Shown: piece after piece, positions 20,985-30,024 of the stretch
How positions within the stretch are numbered: position 1 is the stretch's first letter
Layout of the letters: each line of letters opens with the position of its first letter
Assembly (NCBI RefSeq): GCF_014931605.1
Contig: NZ_CP053382.1
Coordinates: 3,162,001 to 3,226,000 of the forward strand
Direction: 5' to 3'
From: Halomonas sp. MCCC 1A13316
GTDB lineage: Bacteria; Pseudomonadota; Gammaproteobacteria; Pseudomonadales; Halomonadaceae
Length of the DNA: 64,000 nt
Notes under the pieces: model-generated
Told to the model about the DNA's origin: nothing
Database searches by the model: none
The model's input: only the letters and a program-made list of their open reading frames with translations
Program-made: the position numbers and the translations under genes

Positions 20985-21551
20985 TTATGCTCTCGAGACA
21001 TACTCACCAGAGCGAGTATCGACTTTCAGTACTTCACCCTGGTTAATGAACAGCGGCACCCGCACCACCGCGCCGGATGAGAGCGTGGCCGGCTTGGAGC
21101 CGCCCTGGGCGGTATCGCCCTTCAGGCCCGGATCGGTCTCGACCACTTCGAGCTCGATGAAGTTGGGCGGCGTCACGCTGATGGCGTTGTCGTTCCACAG
21201 GGTCACGGTGTAGGCCACCTGCTCCTTGAGCCATTTGACGGTATCGCCCAAAGCCTTCTTCTCGACGGCGTACTGCTCGAAGGAACCGTCGGTCTTCATG
21301 AAGTGCCACATGTCGCCGTCGTTGTAGAGATATTCCATCTCGAGGTCCACCACGTCGGCGCCTTCGAGGGATTCGCCCGACTTGAAGGTACGCTCCCACA
21401 CACGACCGGTGATCAGGTTACGCAGCTTCACGCGGTTGAACGCCTGGCCCTTGCCCGGCTTGACGAATTCGTTCTCGACGATCGCACAGGGGTCGCCGTC
21501 CAGCATCACCTTCAGACCGCCCTTGAATTCGTTGGTAGAATAGTTAGCCAT
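20985..21551 (-). CDS. efp: Elongation factor P
   Basis: A 188-residue translation factor that rescues ribosomes stalled at polyproline. The N-terminal KOW-like domain carries VKPGKGQAF with Lys34, the residue modified by EpmA/EpmB; the two OB domains follow ([37 protein letters not shown]). The ATG at 21551 has a GAGAGGAAAC ribosome site. Divergent from epmB with about 100 bp of shared promoter space. Confidence 0.97.
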   Translation of the reverse strand: MANYSTNEFKGGLKVMLDGDPCAIVENEFVKPGKGQAFNRVKLRNLITGRVWERTFKSGESLEGADVVDLEMEYLYNDGDMWHFMKTDGSFEQYAVEKKALGDTVKWLKEQVAYTVTLWNDNAISVTPPNFIELEVVETDPGLKGDTAQGGSKPATLSSGAVVRVPLFINQGEVLKVDTRSGEYVSRA

Positions 21552-21653
21552 GTTTCCTCTCGAAAGATCGTGCGCGCCGCAGCAGGCTCTGGACGCGCAA
21601 ATACCGAATCGACGAGGATTCGAGCCCTCGCCCCTTTGTGACTGGTGTGCCGC

Positions 21654-22700
21654 ATGATAACCCGAAGCTCCGCCCTTTTGCAGAGACCGGATTCGCCAAG
21701 CGTTGACGTGACGCCCCTGACGCTTCCGAGCGCCTGGCAGACCCAACTGTCGCGAGCGATTCGCGACCCGCGCGAGCTGTGCCGACGGCTGGGGCTGGAT
21801 GATGCCTGGCTTGCCGGCGCCGAGCGCGGCCACGCCCTGTTCGGGATACGCGTGCCGGAGGCGTTCCTGGCGCGCATGCGCCACGACGACCCGAGCGACC
21901 CCCTGCTGCGCCAGGTGTTACCGCTCGCCGCCGAGGGCGAGAGCGTCCCCGGGTACGTCACCGACCCCTTGGCCGAAGCCGAGCACACCCCCGGGCCGGG
22001 GCTGATTCACAAATACAACGGGCGAGTGCTACTGATCGCCAGCCCCGCCTGCGCGGTGAACTGCCGCTACTGCTTCCGTCGGCATTTCCCCTACGCCGAC
22101 AACAGCCCCTCTCGCGCCCAATGGGAGCGCTCGCTCGAGACGCTGCGCAACGATCCAAGCATTCATGAAGCGATTCTCTCCGGCGGCGATCCGCTGGCCG
22201 CCAGCGACCGCCAGCTCGCCTGGCTGGTCGAGCGCCTAGAGGCGATTCCTCACCTCAAGCGGCTGCGCATCCATACCCGCCTGCCGGTGGTGATTCCCGA
22301 CCGGGTCGACGACGCCCTGCTCGGCTGGCTCGGCGCCACCCGGCTGCAGAAGGTCGTGGTGTTGCATATCAATCATGCCCAGGAAATCGACGATGCCGTG
22401 TTCAACGCCTGCGCACGGCTCAAGCAGGCCGGCGTGACCCTGCTCAATCAGAGCGTGCTGCTGCGTGGCGTCAACGACTCGGTGGAGGCACTGGCCGAAC
22501 TCTCCGAGCGGCTGTTCGAGGCGGGTATATTGCCTTATTACCTGCACGTGCTCGACCCGGTTACCGGGGCCGCCCACTTCGATGTACCAGACGAAGAGGC
22601 CCGCGAACTGGTCGCGGGCCTCAGAGAAGTACTGCCGGGCTTTCTGCTCCCCCGCCTGGTCAGGGAGATCCCGGGCGAGGCAAGCAAGAGGCCGCTGTGA
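21654..22700 (+). CDS. epmB: EF-P beta-lysylation protein, lysine 2,3-aminomutase family
   Basis: A 348-residue radical SAM enzyme that turns L-alpha-lysine into (R)-beta-lysine for EF-P. The iron-sulfur motif CAVNCRYC has cysteines 133, 137 and 140, and [12 protein letters not shown] and AILSGGDPL are typical of the family. It lacks the long zinc-binding C-terminal region of catabolic aminomutases, which supports EpmB. The start is uncertain: no strong ribosome site is seen before the ATG at 21654, and a GTG at 21645 is also possible. Divergent from efp. Confidence 0.93.
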   Translation: MITRSSALLQRPDSPSVDVTPLTLPSAWQTQLSRAIRDPRELCRRLGLDDAWLAGAERGHALFGIRVPEAFLARMRHDDPSDPLLRQVLPLAAEGESVPGYVTDPLAEAEHTPGPGLIHKYNGRVLLIASPACAVNCRYCFRRHFPYADNSPSRAQWERSLETLRNDPSIHEAILSGGDPLAASDRQLAWLVERLEAIPHLKRLRIHTRLPVVIPDRVDDALLGWLGATRLQKVVVLHINHAQEIDDAVFNACARLKQAGVTLLNQSVLLRGVNDSVEALAELSERLFEAGILPYYLHVLDPVTGAAHFDVPDEEARELVAGLREVLPGFLLPRLVREIPGEASKRPL

Positions 22701-22924
22701 CCCGCCAGGCGGCGCTGTCGAGAAGCCCTTAGCAAGGGCGCTGTCACGAACAAGCCGGTCAGCGGCGATCGACAGGGAAGTCGATCGAGGACGTGCGCGT
22801 CTGCGACTGGCAAGAGGGAGCTTGTTCCAGTCCGACGCGTCGCCCGGCTTGAGAGAGACAGGGTTTCGCCCTTGCGTGGCGCCGGAGACAGCGTCGCCTG
22901 ACGCCACGCTGCGGGCCGGTTACT

Positions 22925-24640
22925 TCACTTCACCTCTGCCAAGCTCTCCGCGGTCACATTGGCCGCCGCCGGCTCGTTGGAGACATGCCGGTTGATGGCG
23001 CTCATCACCGCCTTCATCGAGGCGCTGGTGATGCTCTCGTCGGTACCCACGCCGAACACCGCCTTGCCGTCGATGCGCACCTCGACGTAGGCGATCGCCT
23101 CGGCGTCTGCGCCCTGGCCGCGGGAGTGCTCGTGGTAGTCGATGATCTCCACGTCGTGACCGGCGGCTGCCAGGGCCTTGATGAATGCCGCCAGCGGGCC
23201 GTTGCCTTCACCGCTGATGGTACGCCGTTCGCCGTGCTCCTCGATGCTGGCTTCAAGCTGCACCTTGGGGCTGTCGGGCTCCGAGGAGAGGCGATGACTG
23301 GCCATTGCATAGGGCGAAGTACGCATCAGGTACTCGTCGGCAAAGGCCTGGTAGATCATCTGCGAGGTGATCTCCTTGCCGGTACGGTCGGCAACTTCCT
23401 GCACCACCTGGCTGAACTCGATCGAGAGCCGGCGCGGCAGCTCGATGCCGTGCTCCTGCTCCAGCAGGTAGGAGACCCCACCCTTGCCCGACTGGCTGTT
23501 GACGCGGATTACCGCCTCGTAGCTGCGACCCACGTCCAGCGGATCGATGGGCAGGTAGGGCACCTCCCACATGGCATCCGGATTGGCGCGCCGCTCGGTC
23601 ATGCCCTTCTTGATGGCATCCTGGTGAGAACCGGAGAAGGCGGTGAACACCAGGTCCCCCACGTAGGGGTGGCGCGGGTGCACCGGCAGCTGGTTGCAGT
23701 ACTCCACCTCGCGCATGATCGGTGTGATGTTGGAGAAGTCGAGCCCGGGGTGAACCCCCTGGGTGTAGAGGTTCATCGCCAGAGTGACGATGTCGACGTT
23801 GCCGGTGCGCTCGCCGTTGCCGAACAGGGTGCCCTCGACGCGGTCGGCACCGGCCATCACGGTCAGCTCGGCCGCTGCCACGCCGGTACCACGGTCGTTG
23901 TGCGGGTGCACGCTTACGATCAGGCGATCGCGGTTCTTGACGTTTCGGCAGAACCACTCCACTTGGTCGGCATAGTTGTTGGGCGTGGCCGCCTCCACCG
24001 TGGCCGGCAGGTTGACGATCATCTTCTTCTCGACCGTCGCCCCGTAGGCCTCCATCACCGCCTCGACCACCTCCTTGGCGAAGTCCATCTCGGTGGTGGT
24101 GAAAAGCTCCGGCGAGTACTGGAAGGTCCAGCTTGTCTCTGGCGCTTCGAGCATGCGGTGGCGGATCTGGGTGGTAGCGTCAACGGCAATACCGATGCAC
24201 TCTTCCTTGCTGACGTTGAACACCACGCGACGGAACACCGGGTCGGTGGCATTGTAGACGTGGACGATGGCATTCTTCGCCCCTTTCAGCGCCTCGAAGG
24301 TGCGATCGATGAGATGCGGGCGCGCCTGGGTCAGCACCTGGATGGTGACGTCGTCCGGTATCTTGTCCTGCTCGATCAGTGCACGCACGAAGTCGAAATC
24401 TGTCTGCGACGCCGAGGGGAAGCCGACCTCGATCTCCTTGAAGCCAATCTTCACCAGCAGGTCGAAGAAGCGCTGCTTGCGCTCCTGATCCATGGGGTCG
24501 ATCAACGCCTGGTTGCCGTCGCGCAGATCGACGCTGCACCACAGCGGCGGCGACTCGATACGTCGATTCGGCCATTGGCGGTCGGGCAGGTCGACGGCGA
24601 CGAAGGAGCGGTACTTGGCGGAGGGGTTGTCGAGCATCAT
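22925..24640 (-). CDS. leuA: 2-isopropylmalate synthase, long form
   Basis: A 571-residue enzyme that condenses acetyl-CoA with 2-oxoisovalerate, the first step of leucine synthesis. The catalytic TIM barrel has [16 protein letters not shown] near the start and [19 protein letters not shown] with the metal-binding histidines. The C-terminal LeuA dimer/regulatory domain (about 440-560) gives leucine feedback. It belongs to the longer fungal/actinobacterial-type group rather than the E. coli type. The first of two adjacent ATGs is used, with an AGGGAG site about 9 bases upstream. A leucine-rich leader peptide and hairpins precede it, so attenuation by leucyl-tRNA supply is likely. Confidence 0.95.
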   Translation of the reverse strand: MMLDNPSAKYRSFVAVDLPDRQWPNRRIESPPLWCSVDLRDGNQALIDPMDQERKQRFFDLLVKIGFKEIEVGFPSASQTDFDFVRALIEQDKIPDDVTIQVLTQARPHLIDRTFEALKGAKNAIVHVYNATDPVFRRVVFNVSKEECIGIAVDATTQIRHRMLEAPETSWTFQYSPELFTTTEMDFAKEVVEAVMEAYGATVEKKMIVNLPATVEAATPNNYADQVEWFCRNVKNRDRLIVSVHPHNDRGTGVAAAELTVMAGADRVEGTLFGNGERTGNVDIVTLAMNLYTQGVHPGLDFSNITPIMREVEYCNQLPVHPRHPYVGDLVFTAFSGSHQDAIKKGMTERRANPDAMWEVPYLPIDPLDVGRSYEAVIRVNSQSGKGGVSYLLEQEHGIELPRRLSIEFSQVVQEVADRTGKEITSQMIYQAFADEYLMRTSPYAMASHRLSSEPDSPKVQLEASIEEHGERRTISGEGNGPLAAFIKALAAAGHDVEIIDYHEHSRGQGADAEAIAYVEVRIDGKAVFGVGTDESITSASMKAVMSAINRHVSNEPAAANVTAESLAEVK

Positions 24641-24679
24641 GGTGGCATTCTCCCTGGGCTGGCGGCGTTCAGAAACGAC

Positions 24680-24713
24680 GACGCCCCGGCTGCATGGAGC
24701 ATGCCGGGGCGTC
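24680..24713 (-). terminator. Attenuator-like hairpin upstream of leuA
   Basis: A perfect 10-bp stem (GACGCCCCGG / CCGGGGCGTC, positions 24680-24689 and 24704-24713) lies between the leader peptide and leuA. On the minus strand it is followed by GTCGTTTCT, a weak T-tract. Its position about 40 bp before the leuA start and after the leader fits a terminator hairpin in an attenuator; the weak T-tract lowers confidence. Confidence 0.6.
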
Positions 24714-24830
24714 GGAGCGATAGGCGAAACAATGGCCGCGACCGACAACGGTCACGACGCAACGGTAGACATGGCAGAAAACGCTTTGGATGGTTGACAT
24801 TTCGGTACCTCGACTGACCTGGACAAGAAT

Positions 24831-24849
24831 GCGATGCGCGACGCATCGC
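24831..24849 (-). promoter_or_regulatory. Pause-type hairpin after leu leader peptide
   Basis: A perfect 8-bp stem (GCGATGCG / CGCATCGC) with a three-base loop starts 7 bases after the leader stop codon on the minus strand. In classical amino-acid attenuators such a hairpin holds RNA polymerase until the leader ribosome arrives. The role here is inferred from its position. Confidence 0.5.
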
Positions 24850-24856
24850 CCGGCGC

Positions 24857-24913
24857 TCAAAGGCCGGTTAGTAGTCGTAGGTTCAGGCTGAGGTAGCGGA
24901 ATGTCGTGTTCAT
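24857..24913 (-). CDS. leuL: leu operon leader peptide
   Basis: An 18-residue reading frame, MNTTFRYLSLNLRLLTGL, ends 216 bp before leuA on the same strand. Six of 18 residues are leucine, four of them within the last eight residues, and three use CTA, a codon seldom seen in the neighbouring GC-rich genes. It is followed by a pause-type hairpin and a terminator-like hairpin, the layout of leucine attenuation. A TTGACA (24944-24949) and a TATACT (24929-24934) lie upstream but only 9 bases apart, so the promoter is not clear. The ribosome site is weak. The call rests on composition and layout, not on similarity. Confidence 0.75.
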   Translation of the reverse strand: MNTTFRYLSLNLRLLTGL

Positions 24914-24945
24914 ATGCTCTAGAAAATCAGTATATGCGGCGCTTG

Positions 24946-25287
24946 TCAAGGCGCGCTCCCGTTTTCCGCTTGGGTCTCGGCCAGCCGCCACCAGGCGAAC
25001 AGCTCCTGAGGCACCGCTTCCTCGTCCACCGTCAGTAACCACAGCGAGGTGCCATTGGCATCCTCTACGCTCAGGCAGAGCCGGCGGCGGTCGGCGCCCG
25101 GAGCCTCCTTTTGCCCTGCTCCCGACTCCGCACTCGACAGTAAACGCCACAGCTCGTCTCGCTGTGCCTCGCTGTAGCGGGCACAGTGGATGCAGCGGGG
25201 CCGTGACAGGCCGGGGAAGTGCGCCACCCCGCCTTCGCGCCGCAGCCGGACAACGCTGGCCGGGGTCAACGGCGGCGGCTGGCTCAC
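24946..25287 (-). CDS. Emfourin-type inhibitor of the adjacent M4 protease
   Basis: A 113-residue protein with a VVRLRREGGVAHFPGL start, a central DELWRLL helix and a C-terminal LCLSVEDANGTSLWLLTVDEEAVP block. This is the pattern of emfourin, the small protein inhibitor encoded next to protealysin in Serratia and relatives. The GTG start overlaps the stop of the M4 protease gene (GTGA), so the two proteins are probably made in a coupled ratio. It has no signal peptide, like its partner. Identification is by memory of the family pattern plus context; an extra pair of cysteines (CIHC) around residue 32-35 is not something I recall from emfourin. Confidence 0.72.
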   Translation of the reverse strand: MSQPPPLTPASVVRLRREGGVAHFPGLSRPRCIHCARYSEAQRDELWRLLSSAESGAGQKEAPGADRRRLCLSVEDANGTSLWLLTVDEEAVPQELFAWWRLAETQAENGSAP

Positions 25288-26327
25288 GTCAGCACTCCGA
25301 CGCGACGCCAGCCCTCGCGTACCGCTGTCGCTTCCTGGCTCATGGCACCATAGCGGCGCTCGGCATTGTCCAGCGTCAGCGTGGCGAAGGCGGCAAAGTC
25401 GCTATCTTGTTCCAGGCGCCGGTCGACGAGGGTGTCGTACCAGATTCGGCCGGCACGCTCCCAGGCATGGCCGCCCAGCGCCATGGCCGTGAGATGGAAG
25501 GCACGATTGGGGATCCCCGAATTGATGTGTACGCCACCGCTGTCCGCTTCGGTCACCACGAAGGCGTCCATGTGATCGGGCTGAGGGTCGCGCCCCAACA
25601 AGGGGTCATCGTAGGCGGTACCCGGCCTGGCCATGGAGCGCAAGGCACGTCCAGCGACTCGTTCGGTGAACAGCCCCTTGCCGATCAGCCAGTCCGCCTC
25701 GTCGACGCTCTGCTCCAGTTGGTGCTGCCTGACCAGGCTGCCGAACACGTCGCACAGCGACTCGTTGAGCGCACCCGACTGGCCAACGTAGGCCAGTGCA
25801 GATTCATGCTGGATGACGCCATGGGTCAATTCATGGGCGAGAATGTCTAACGCGATAGTAAAACGGTTGAAGAGTTCGCCGTCGCCATCACCGAATACCA
25901 TCTGCTGACCGTCCCAGAAGGCGTTCTCGTAATCGCGGCCGTAGTGAACCGTGGCCAGCAGGGCCATGCCTTCGTCGTCGATGGAGTGCCGCTCATAGAC
26001 CTCCCAGAACAATCGGTAGGTCGCCCCCAGGCCGTGGTAAGCCTCGTCGACGGCGGGGTCGCCGCTGTCGCCCTCCCCTTCTTGTCTCACCAGCTTTCCG
26101 GGCAGGGCCTGCTGCTGCTCGGCGGAATGGACGTAGCGGGCCGACTCGCCGCGCCTGGCACTGCCCTGAGGGAGAAAGACAACCCCGGCACGAGCGCGGA
26201 ACTGCTGATCGACTACCAGAGTATGCCGGGCACGCTCGCGCAAGTGGTTCGATCCAGCGCTGGCGATGCGCTCGAGCAGGTAGGGTGGAAGAAAGCACCT
26301 CACCCCGGCGGGTACCGAATCGGTCAT
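25284..26327 (-). CDS. Protealysin-like M4 metalloprotease
   Basis: A 347-residue thermolysin-family protease. It has no signal peptide and only a short propeptide with the PPYLLERIA motif (residues 14-22), as in protealysin. The zinc site is HELTHG (165-170) with Glu189 in NESLCDVFGSL as third ligand, and His267 in SGGVHINSG is the expected catalytic histidine. The ATG at 26327 is used because AAGGAG lies 9 bases upstream; an in-frame codon at 26348 is less likely. Proteins of this group act inside cells or are released without a Sec signal, and are paired with an emfourin inhibitor, found here immediately downstream. Confidence 0.9.
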   Translation of the reverse strand: MTDSVPAGVRCFLPPYLLERIASAGSNHLRERARHTLVVDQQFRARAGVVFLPQGSARRGESARYVHSAEQQQALPGKLVRQEGEGDSGDPAVDEAYHGLGATYRLFWEVYERHSIDDEGMALLATVHYGRDYENAFWDGQQMVFGDGDGELFNRFTIALDILAHELTHGVIQHESALAYVGQSGALNESLCDVFGSLVRQHQLEQSVDEADWLIGKGLFTERVAGRALRSMARPGTAYDDPLLGRDPQPDHMDAFVVTEADSGGVHINSGIPNRAFHLTAMALGGHAWERAGRIWYDTLVDRRLEQDSDFAAFATLTLDNAERRYGAMSQEATAVREGWRRVGVLT

Positions 26328-26393
26328 CCTTTTCCTCTCCTTCACCATTCGGGTCGCCCATCGAGCCCGCTTGATTAGAGCATAGCGGAAGAC

Positions 26394-27227
26394 TTACTTC
26401 TCACGCCTCTCCAGCATCGCTTCCATGCGTGCCAACTGGTCGCCCAGCGTCCGCACGTCATTGCGCAGGCCGTGCAGCTCGGCAGCCTCGCCCTCGCCGC
26501 TCTCCAACTGCACCTGAATGCTCTCCTTCTGCATCACGTCGAGCACGATGCCGATCATCATGTTGAGAAAGATGAAGGCATTGAGAAAGATGAAGGTGAG
26601 GAAGTAGATCCAGGCATAGGGGTAGTGCTCCATGGTCGGGTAGAGCACCGCGGTGGCCCAGCTCTCGAAGGTCGCAACCTGGAACAGCGTCAGCATGGCC
26701 AGCGAGATGTTCCCCCACAGCCTCTCGTCGACGCTGGCGAACAGGAAACTGCCGATGGCGCCGTAGATGTAGAAGATGATGAACATCAACAGCACCACAT
26801 AGCCCATCCGCGGGATCGACTTGAACAGCGCCGTGATCAGCATGCGCAGTTCGGGGATCATCGAGACCAGGCGCAGCACGCGGAAGATGCGCAGCAGCCG
26901 CGCCAGCAGCACCATCTCCGAATCGTCCATGGGAATCAGGCTGGCGGTCACGATAAAGAAATCGAAGACGTTCCAGCCGCGCTTGAAGAAGTCGCGCAAA
27001 CGCTTCTCCGCCGCCATGCGGATCAGGATCTCTACCAGGAAGAAGACGGTCACCGCCGTGTCGAGCAGCAGCAGCCACTCCTGTATGGGGCTGACCTCTT
27101 CCTCGTAGGTCTTGGCACCAATCAGCAGGGCCGAGACGACGATGATGGTGATTACCGTCAGCTCGAAGGCCTTGTGGGCGCGCAGACGCTCGAAGCGGTC
27201 GCGCCAGGTTTCGAAAGAAGCGCTCAT
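26394..27227 (-). CDS. Voltage-gated cation channel, single-domain (BacNav-like)
   Basis: A 277-residue six-helix channel subunit: S1 about 23-42, S2 52-70, S3 83-99, S4 105-130 with Arg110, Arg113, Arg116 and Arg119 at three-residue steps, then S5, pore and S6 ending near 232. The pore filter is TFESWATAV (186-194), compared with TLESWSM in known bacterial sodium channels. A C-terminal coiled coil (about 245-275) should assemble the tetramer. Sodium, calcium or non-selective conduction cannot be told from sequence alone. The ATG at 27227 is chosen from the predicted topology; its ribosome site is weak. Confidence 0.88.
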   Translation of the reverse strand: MSASFETWRDRFERLRAHKAFELTVITIIVVSALLIGAKTYEEEVSPIQEWLLLLDTAVTVFFLVEILIRMAAEKRLRDFFKRGWNVFDFFIVTASLIPMDDSEMVLLARLLRIFRVLRLVSMIPELRMLITALFKSIPRMGYVVLLMFIIFYIYGAIGSFLFASVDERLWGNISLAMLTLFQVATFESWATAVLYPTMEHYPYAWIYFLTFIFLNAFIFLNMMIGIVLDVMQKESIQVQLESGEGEAAELHGLRNDVRTLGDQLARMEAMLERREK

Positions 27228-27486
27228 TGGAAAATTCTCGAAGGTACCTAAACAGGAGCCGAAGTGACAGGAGTCGAACCACCGGCAGCAAACCAGGCGA
27301 CACCAGCGGTCGAGGCGGCGTGATGGTATCACGAGCGTGAAACGAAGAGCGTACCCTGAATGGCGCCGACGGTTTCACCCGTCATTACGACAGCGAAACT
27401 TTTATTCACGCTCCCGACCTTGTCCCGTCGGTTGCGCGCTGCCTATTTTCAAGTCATCACGTGCAAAAGGAAAAGGAGTCCGGCAC

Positions 27487-28341
27487 ATGAGCGAAGAGAA
27501 GCAGCCACCGCAGGAGCAGTCCCACCAGCCAGGCGCCGAGTACAAGATGGATCCCAAGCCGGAGTATATCCGCGAGAGCTACCGTGGCGCCGACAAGCTC
27601 AAGGACAAGGTCGCGATCATCACCGGTGGGGACAGCGGTATCGGCCGCGCCGTCGCCGTGCATTACGCCCGGGAGGGTGCCGACTGCGTCATCGCGCATC
27701 TGGAGGAGGATACCGACGCTCGCGACACGCAATCCCTGATCGAAGCGGAAGGACGCCGCTGCCTGGTACTCAAGGGCGACGTGGGCGAGCCATCGTTCTG
27801 CCAGGAGATCGTCGACAAGACGCTACAGGAGTTCGGCAAGGTCAATATCGTCGTGCACAACTCGGCCGAGCAGTACGACTGGGACGACATCACCGACATA
27901 CCCGACGACCAGCTCCAGCGTACCTTCCAGACCAACGTGTTCAGTCACTTCTATCTGACCAAGTCGGCCCTGCCGCATATGCACGAGGGAGATTCGATCA
28001 TCTGCACGTCGTCGATCAACGCCTTCAAGGGCAACCCATCGTTGATCGACTATACCGCCACCAAGGGCGCCATCCAGGGCCTGGTACGCTCGCTGGCCAA
28101 GCCACTGGCCGAGAAGGGTATTCGGATCAATGCCGTAGCCCCGGGGCCTGTATGGACACCCCTGATCCCGGCCAGCTTCCCCGCCGAGAAGGTCGCCTCC
28201 TTCGGCGGCCAGGTACCGATGAACCGCGCCGGGCAGCCCTCCGAGATGGGGCCGGCGTATGTCTACCTGGCCTGCGAGGAGTCCTCGTACATGAGCGGAC
28301 AGACGCTACACCTGAACGGCGGCGTGGTGCTCAACACCTGA
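27487..28341 (+). CDS. SDR family oxidoreductase, general-stress type
   Basis: A 284-residue short-chain dehydrogenase with an N-terminal extension of about 45 residues (proline- and glutamine-rich, then KPEYIRESYRGADKLKDKV), typical of the YghA/YhxC/YdaD subgroup. The cofactor loop is TGGDSGIGRA and the catalytic residues are Ser (TSSINAF) and YTATK. The substrate is unknown; members are induced by stress or may act on aldehydes. An AAGGAG site lies 8-13 bases before the ATG. It stands alone between an opposite-strand channel gene and serB cluster. Confidence 0.88.
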   Translation: MSEEKQPPQEQSHQPGAEYKMDPKPEYIRESYRGADKLKDKVAIITGGDSGIGRAVAVHYAREGADCVIAHLEEDTDARDTQSLIEAEGRRCLVLKGDVGEPSFCQEIVDKTLQEFGKVNIVVHNSAEQYDWDDITDIPDDQLQRTFQTNVFSHFYLTKSALPHMHEGDSIICTSSINAFKGNPSLIDYTATKGAIQGLVRSLAKPLAEKGIRINAVAPGPVWTPLIPASFPAEKVASFGGQVPMNRAGQPSEMGPAYVYLACEESSYMSGQTLHLNGGVVLNT

Positions 28342-28356
28342 GCGTGCCGCCAACCC

Positions 28357-28393
28357 GACAGCGCCCACCTGGAGGCACCAGGCGGGCGCTGTC
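28357..28393 (+). terminator. Strong hairpin after the SDR gene
   Basis: GACAGCGCCC pairs with GGGCGCTGTC, and inside it CCTGG pairs with CCAGG, giving a 15-bp stem with one mismatch. No T-run follows, so it may act as a terminator on either strand only weakly or protect the 3' end of the RNA. Confidence 0.5.
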
Positions 28394-28434
28394 TCGAGGG
28401 AGCAAGAGTAACGAGGCAGAGGAATAACGAGACT

Positions 28435-28695
28435 TCAGGTCGTGAGTTCCGTCGGAGCCAGCAGGCCAGCCAGCTCCTGCGCGTGAAGTGCCGCCTCGCG
28501 CCCGCGGGGGGTCAGATAGCCACCGTCGGCCTGGGTCACCAGGCCCTTGGCATGCAGCCGCGAGGCGGCGGCTACGGCCCCGGTAGCGGCGCTGCCGGCA
28601 TGCACCTTGAGGCCTTCATGGGTAGTGTCGAGATTGTACAGGCAGAGCAGGTTGAGCTCTTCCTGCAGCTCGGCGGAGAAAAGCGCTTGGGCCAT
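28435..28695 (-). CDS. TIGR02647 family protein
   Basis: An 86-residue cytoplasmic protein with FSAELQEELNLLCLYNLDTTHEGLKVH, then AAVAAASRLHAKGLVTQADGGYLTPRG. This matches a small conserved family known mainly in Pseudomonas and relatives and described as a possible DNA-binding protein because its C-terminal half resembles a winged helix. No experimental role is known to me. The ATG at 28695 has a CGGAGG ribosome site; the longer frame upstream is unlikely. It lies 108 bp downstream of serB on the same strand. Confidence 0.82.
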   Translation of the reverse strand: MAQALFSAELQEELNLLCLYNLDTTHEGLKVHAGSAATGAVAAASRLHAKGLVTQADGGYLTPRGREAALHAQELAGLLAPTELTT

Positions 28696-28803
28696 GGCGA
28701 CCTCCGGTGTGATAGACCTTCGAGACAGGACTTTCAAGATAAGTCCTTCGGGACAGATCCTTCGAAGGTACGACACTTGCTCTCGTGGCACCAGTTTCGT
28801 CGT

Positions 28804-30024
28804 TCAACCCGCCCGGTCCTCGTCCTCAAGGTCACCTTCGCGATAGCCCATCAGGTAGAGCACGGCATCGATGCCCAGGGTCGAGATCGACTGGCGCGCC
28901 TGGCTGCGCACTAGCGGCTTGGCGCGAAAGGCGATGCCGAGCCCGGCGGTGGCAAGCATCTTGAGGTCGTTGGCGCCGTCGCCCACGGCGATGGTCTGCT
29001 CCATGGTCAGCCCCTCGCGCTCGGCGATCTCGCGCAGCAGCTCCGCCTTGCGGCTGGCATCGAGGATCGGCTCGCGCACTTCGCCGGTGACCTTGCCGTT
29101 CTCGATCACCAGCTCGTTGGCGTGAATCTCGTCGAAGCCGAGCTTGTCCTGGAGGTGGCGGGCAAAGTAGGTAAAGCCGCCGGAGAGAATGGCGGTGCGA
29201 TATCCCAGCCGCTTGAGATGCTTCATCAGCCGCTCGACGCCATCCATCAGCGGCAGTTCCTCGGCGATCTCGGCCAGCACCGCTTCGTCGAGCCCCTTGA
29301 GCTTGGCCATGCGTTCGCGGAAGCTCTGCTGGAAGTCGAGTTCACCGCGCATGGCACGCTCGGTGACCGCCGCAACGTCTTCATAGACGCCGTGGCGCCG
29401 CGCCAGCTCGTCGATCACCTCGGCCTGGATCAGGGTCGAATCCATGTCGAAGCAGACCAGGCGACGATGACGGCGCCAGATCGAATCCTCCTGGAGCGCG
29501 ATGTCGACGCCATGCATCGCGCCCAGGGCCAGCGCCTTCTCGCGCAGGCTGTCGAGATCGACCTCTTCGCCGCGCAGCCAGCACTCGACGCAGGAGCCGA
29601 ATGGCGGCACACCGCCATCCAGCGGCTCGCGCCCGGAAAGCCGGTGGATCAATTCCACGGTGAGGCCGTGCTCGGCAGTGAGCGCGCCGACTTCGGCCAG
29701 TATGCCGGCCGGCAGGTGCGGTGCCAGCAGGGTAAGGATCAGCCGCGGCTGGCTGGCATGCGCGCTCCATCGCTGGTAGTCCTCGGCGCTGACCTGGATC
29801 GCCTGCACGTCAAGGCCCAGGCTGACGCCGGCCTCGCTGAGCGCGCCTTCCAGGTCGCTGTCGCGATCGAGCCCGACCAGCGCCTCCAGCGACACCATGC
29901 CGAAGGTCACGCTCTGGTTGATGTCGAGCAGCCGCGCGCCGCTGCGCGCCATGGCCTGGCCCAGGCCGGCCAGTTGGCCGGGTCGTGCCGCGCCGGTGGC
30001 GCGAATCAATAGTCGTCGTGTCAT
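28804..30024 (-). CDS. serB: Phosphoserine phosphatase with N-terminal ACT domains
   Basis: A 406-residue HAD-superfamily phosphatase that completes serine synthesis. The N-terminal half (1-170) contains the ACT-like regulatory region. The HAD domain starts at [18 protein letters not shown] with the nucleophile in DMDST (193-197) and includes SGGFTYFA and [12 protein letters not shown]. The start ATG overlaps the parC stop (ATGA), so the two genes are translationally coupled; this linkage is also found in other gammaproteobacteria. Confidence 0.95.
   Translation of the reverse strand: MTRRLLIRATGAARPGQLAGLGQAMARSGARLLDINQSVTFGMVSLEALVGLDRDSDLEGALSEAGVSLGLDVQAIQVSAEDYQRWSAHASQPRLILTLLAPHLPAGILAEVGALTAEHGLTVELIHRLSGREPLDGGVPPFGSCVECWLRGEEVDLDSLREKALALGAMHGVDIALQEDSIWRRHRRLVCFDMDSTLIQAEVIDELARRHGVYEDVAAVTERAMRGELDFQQSFRERMAKLKGLDEAVLAEIAEELPLMDGVERLMKHLKRLGYRTAILSGGFTYFARHLQDKLGFDEIHANELVIENGKVTGEVREPILDASRKAELLREIAEREGLTMEQTIAVGDGANDLKMLATAGLGIAFRAKPLVRSQARQSISTLGIDAVLYLMGYREGDLEDEDRAG

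Noticed and set aside
22701..22924. Small gene or fourth copy of the palindromic element between epmB and leuA
   Set aside because: The space has GCGCTGTC repeats and a GCGTGGCG/CGCCACGC hairpin, but it lacks the conserved arm of the element and has no convincing coding frame.
22985..24817. 610-codon open frame on the plus strand across leuA
   Set aside because: It is the antisense shadow of leuA in GC-rich DNA. The leuA frame has strong family motifs and the antisense frame has none.
24929..24949. Canonical promoter for the leu leader
   Set aside because: TTGACA and TATACT are both near consensus but only 9 bp apart, so they cannot serve together as one sigma-70 promoter.
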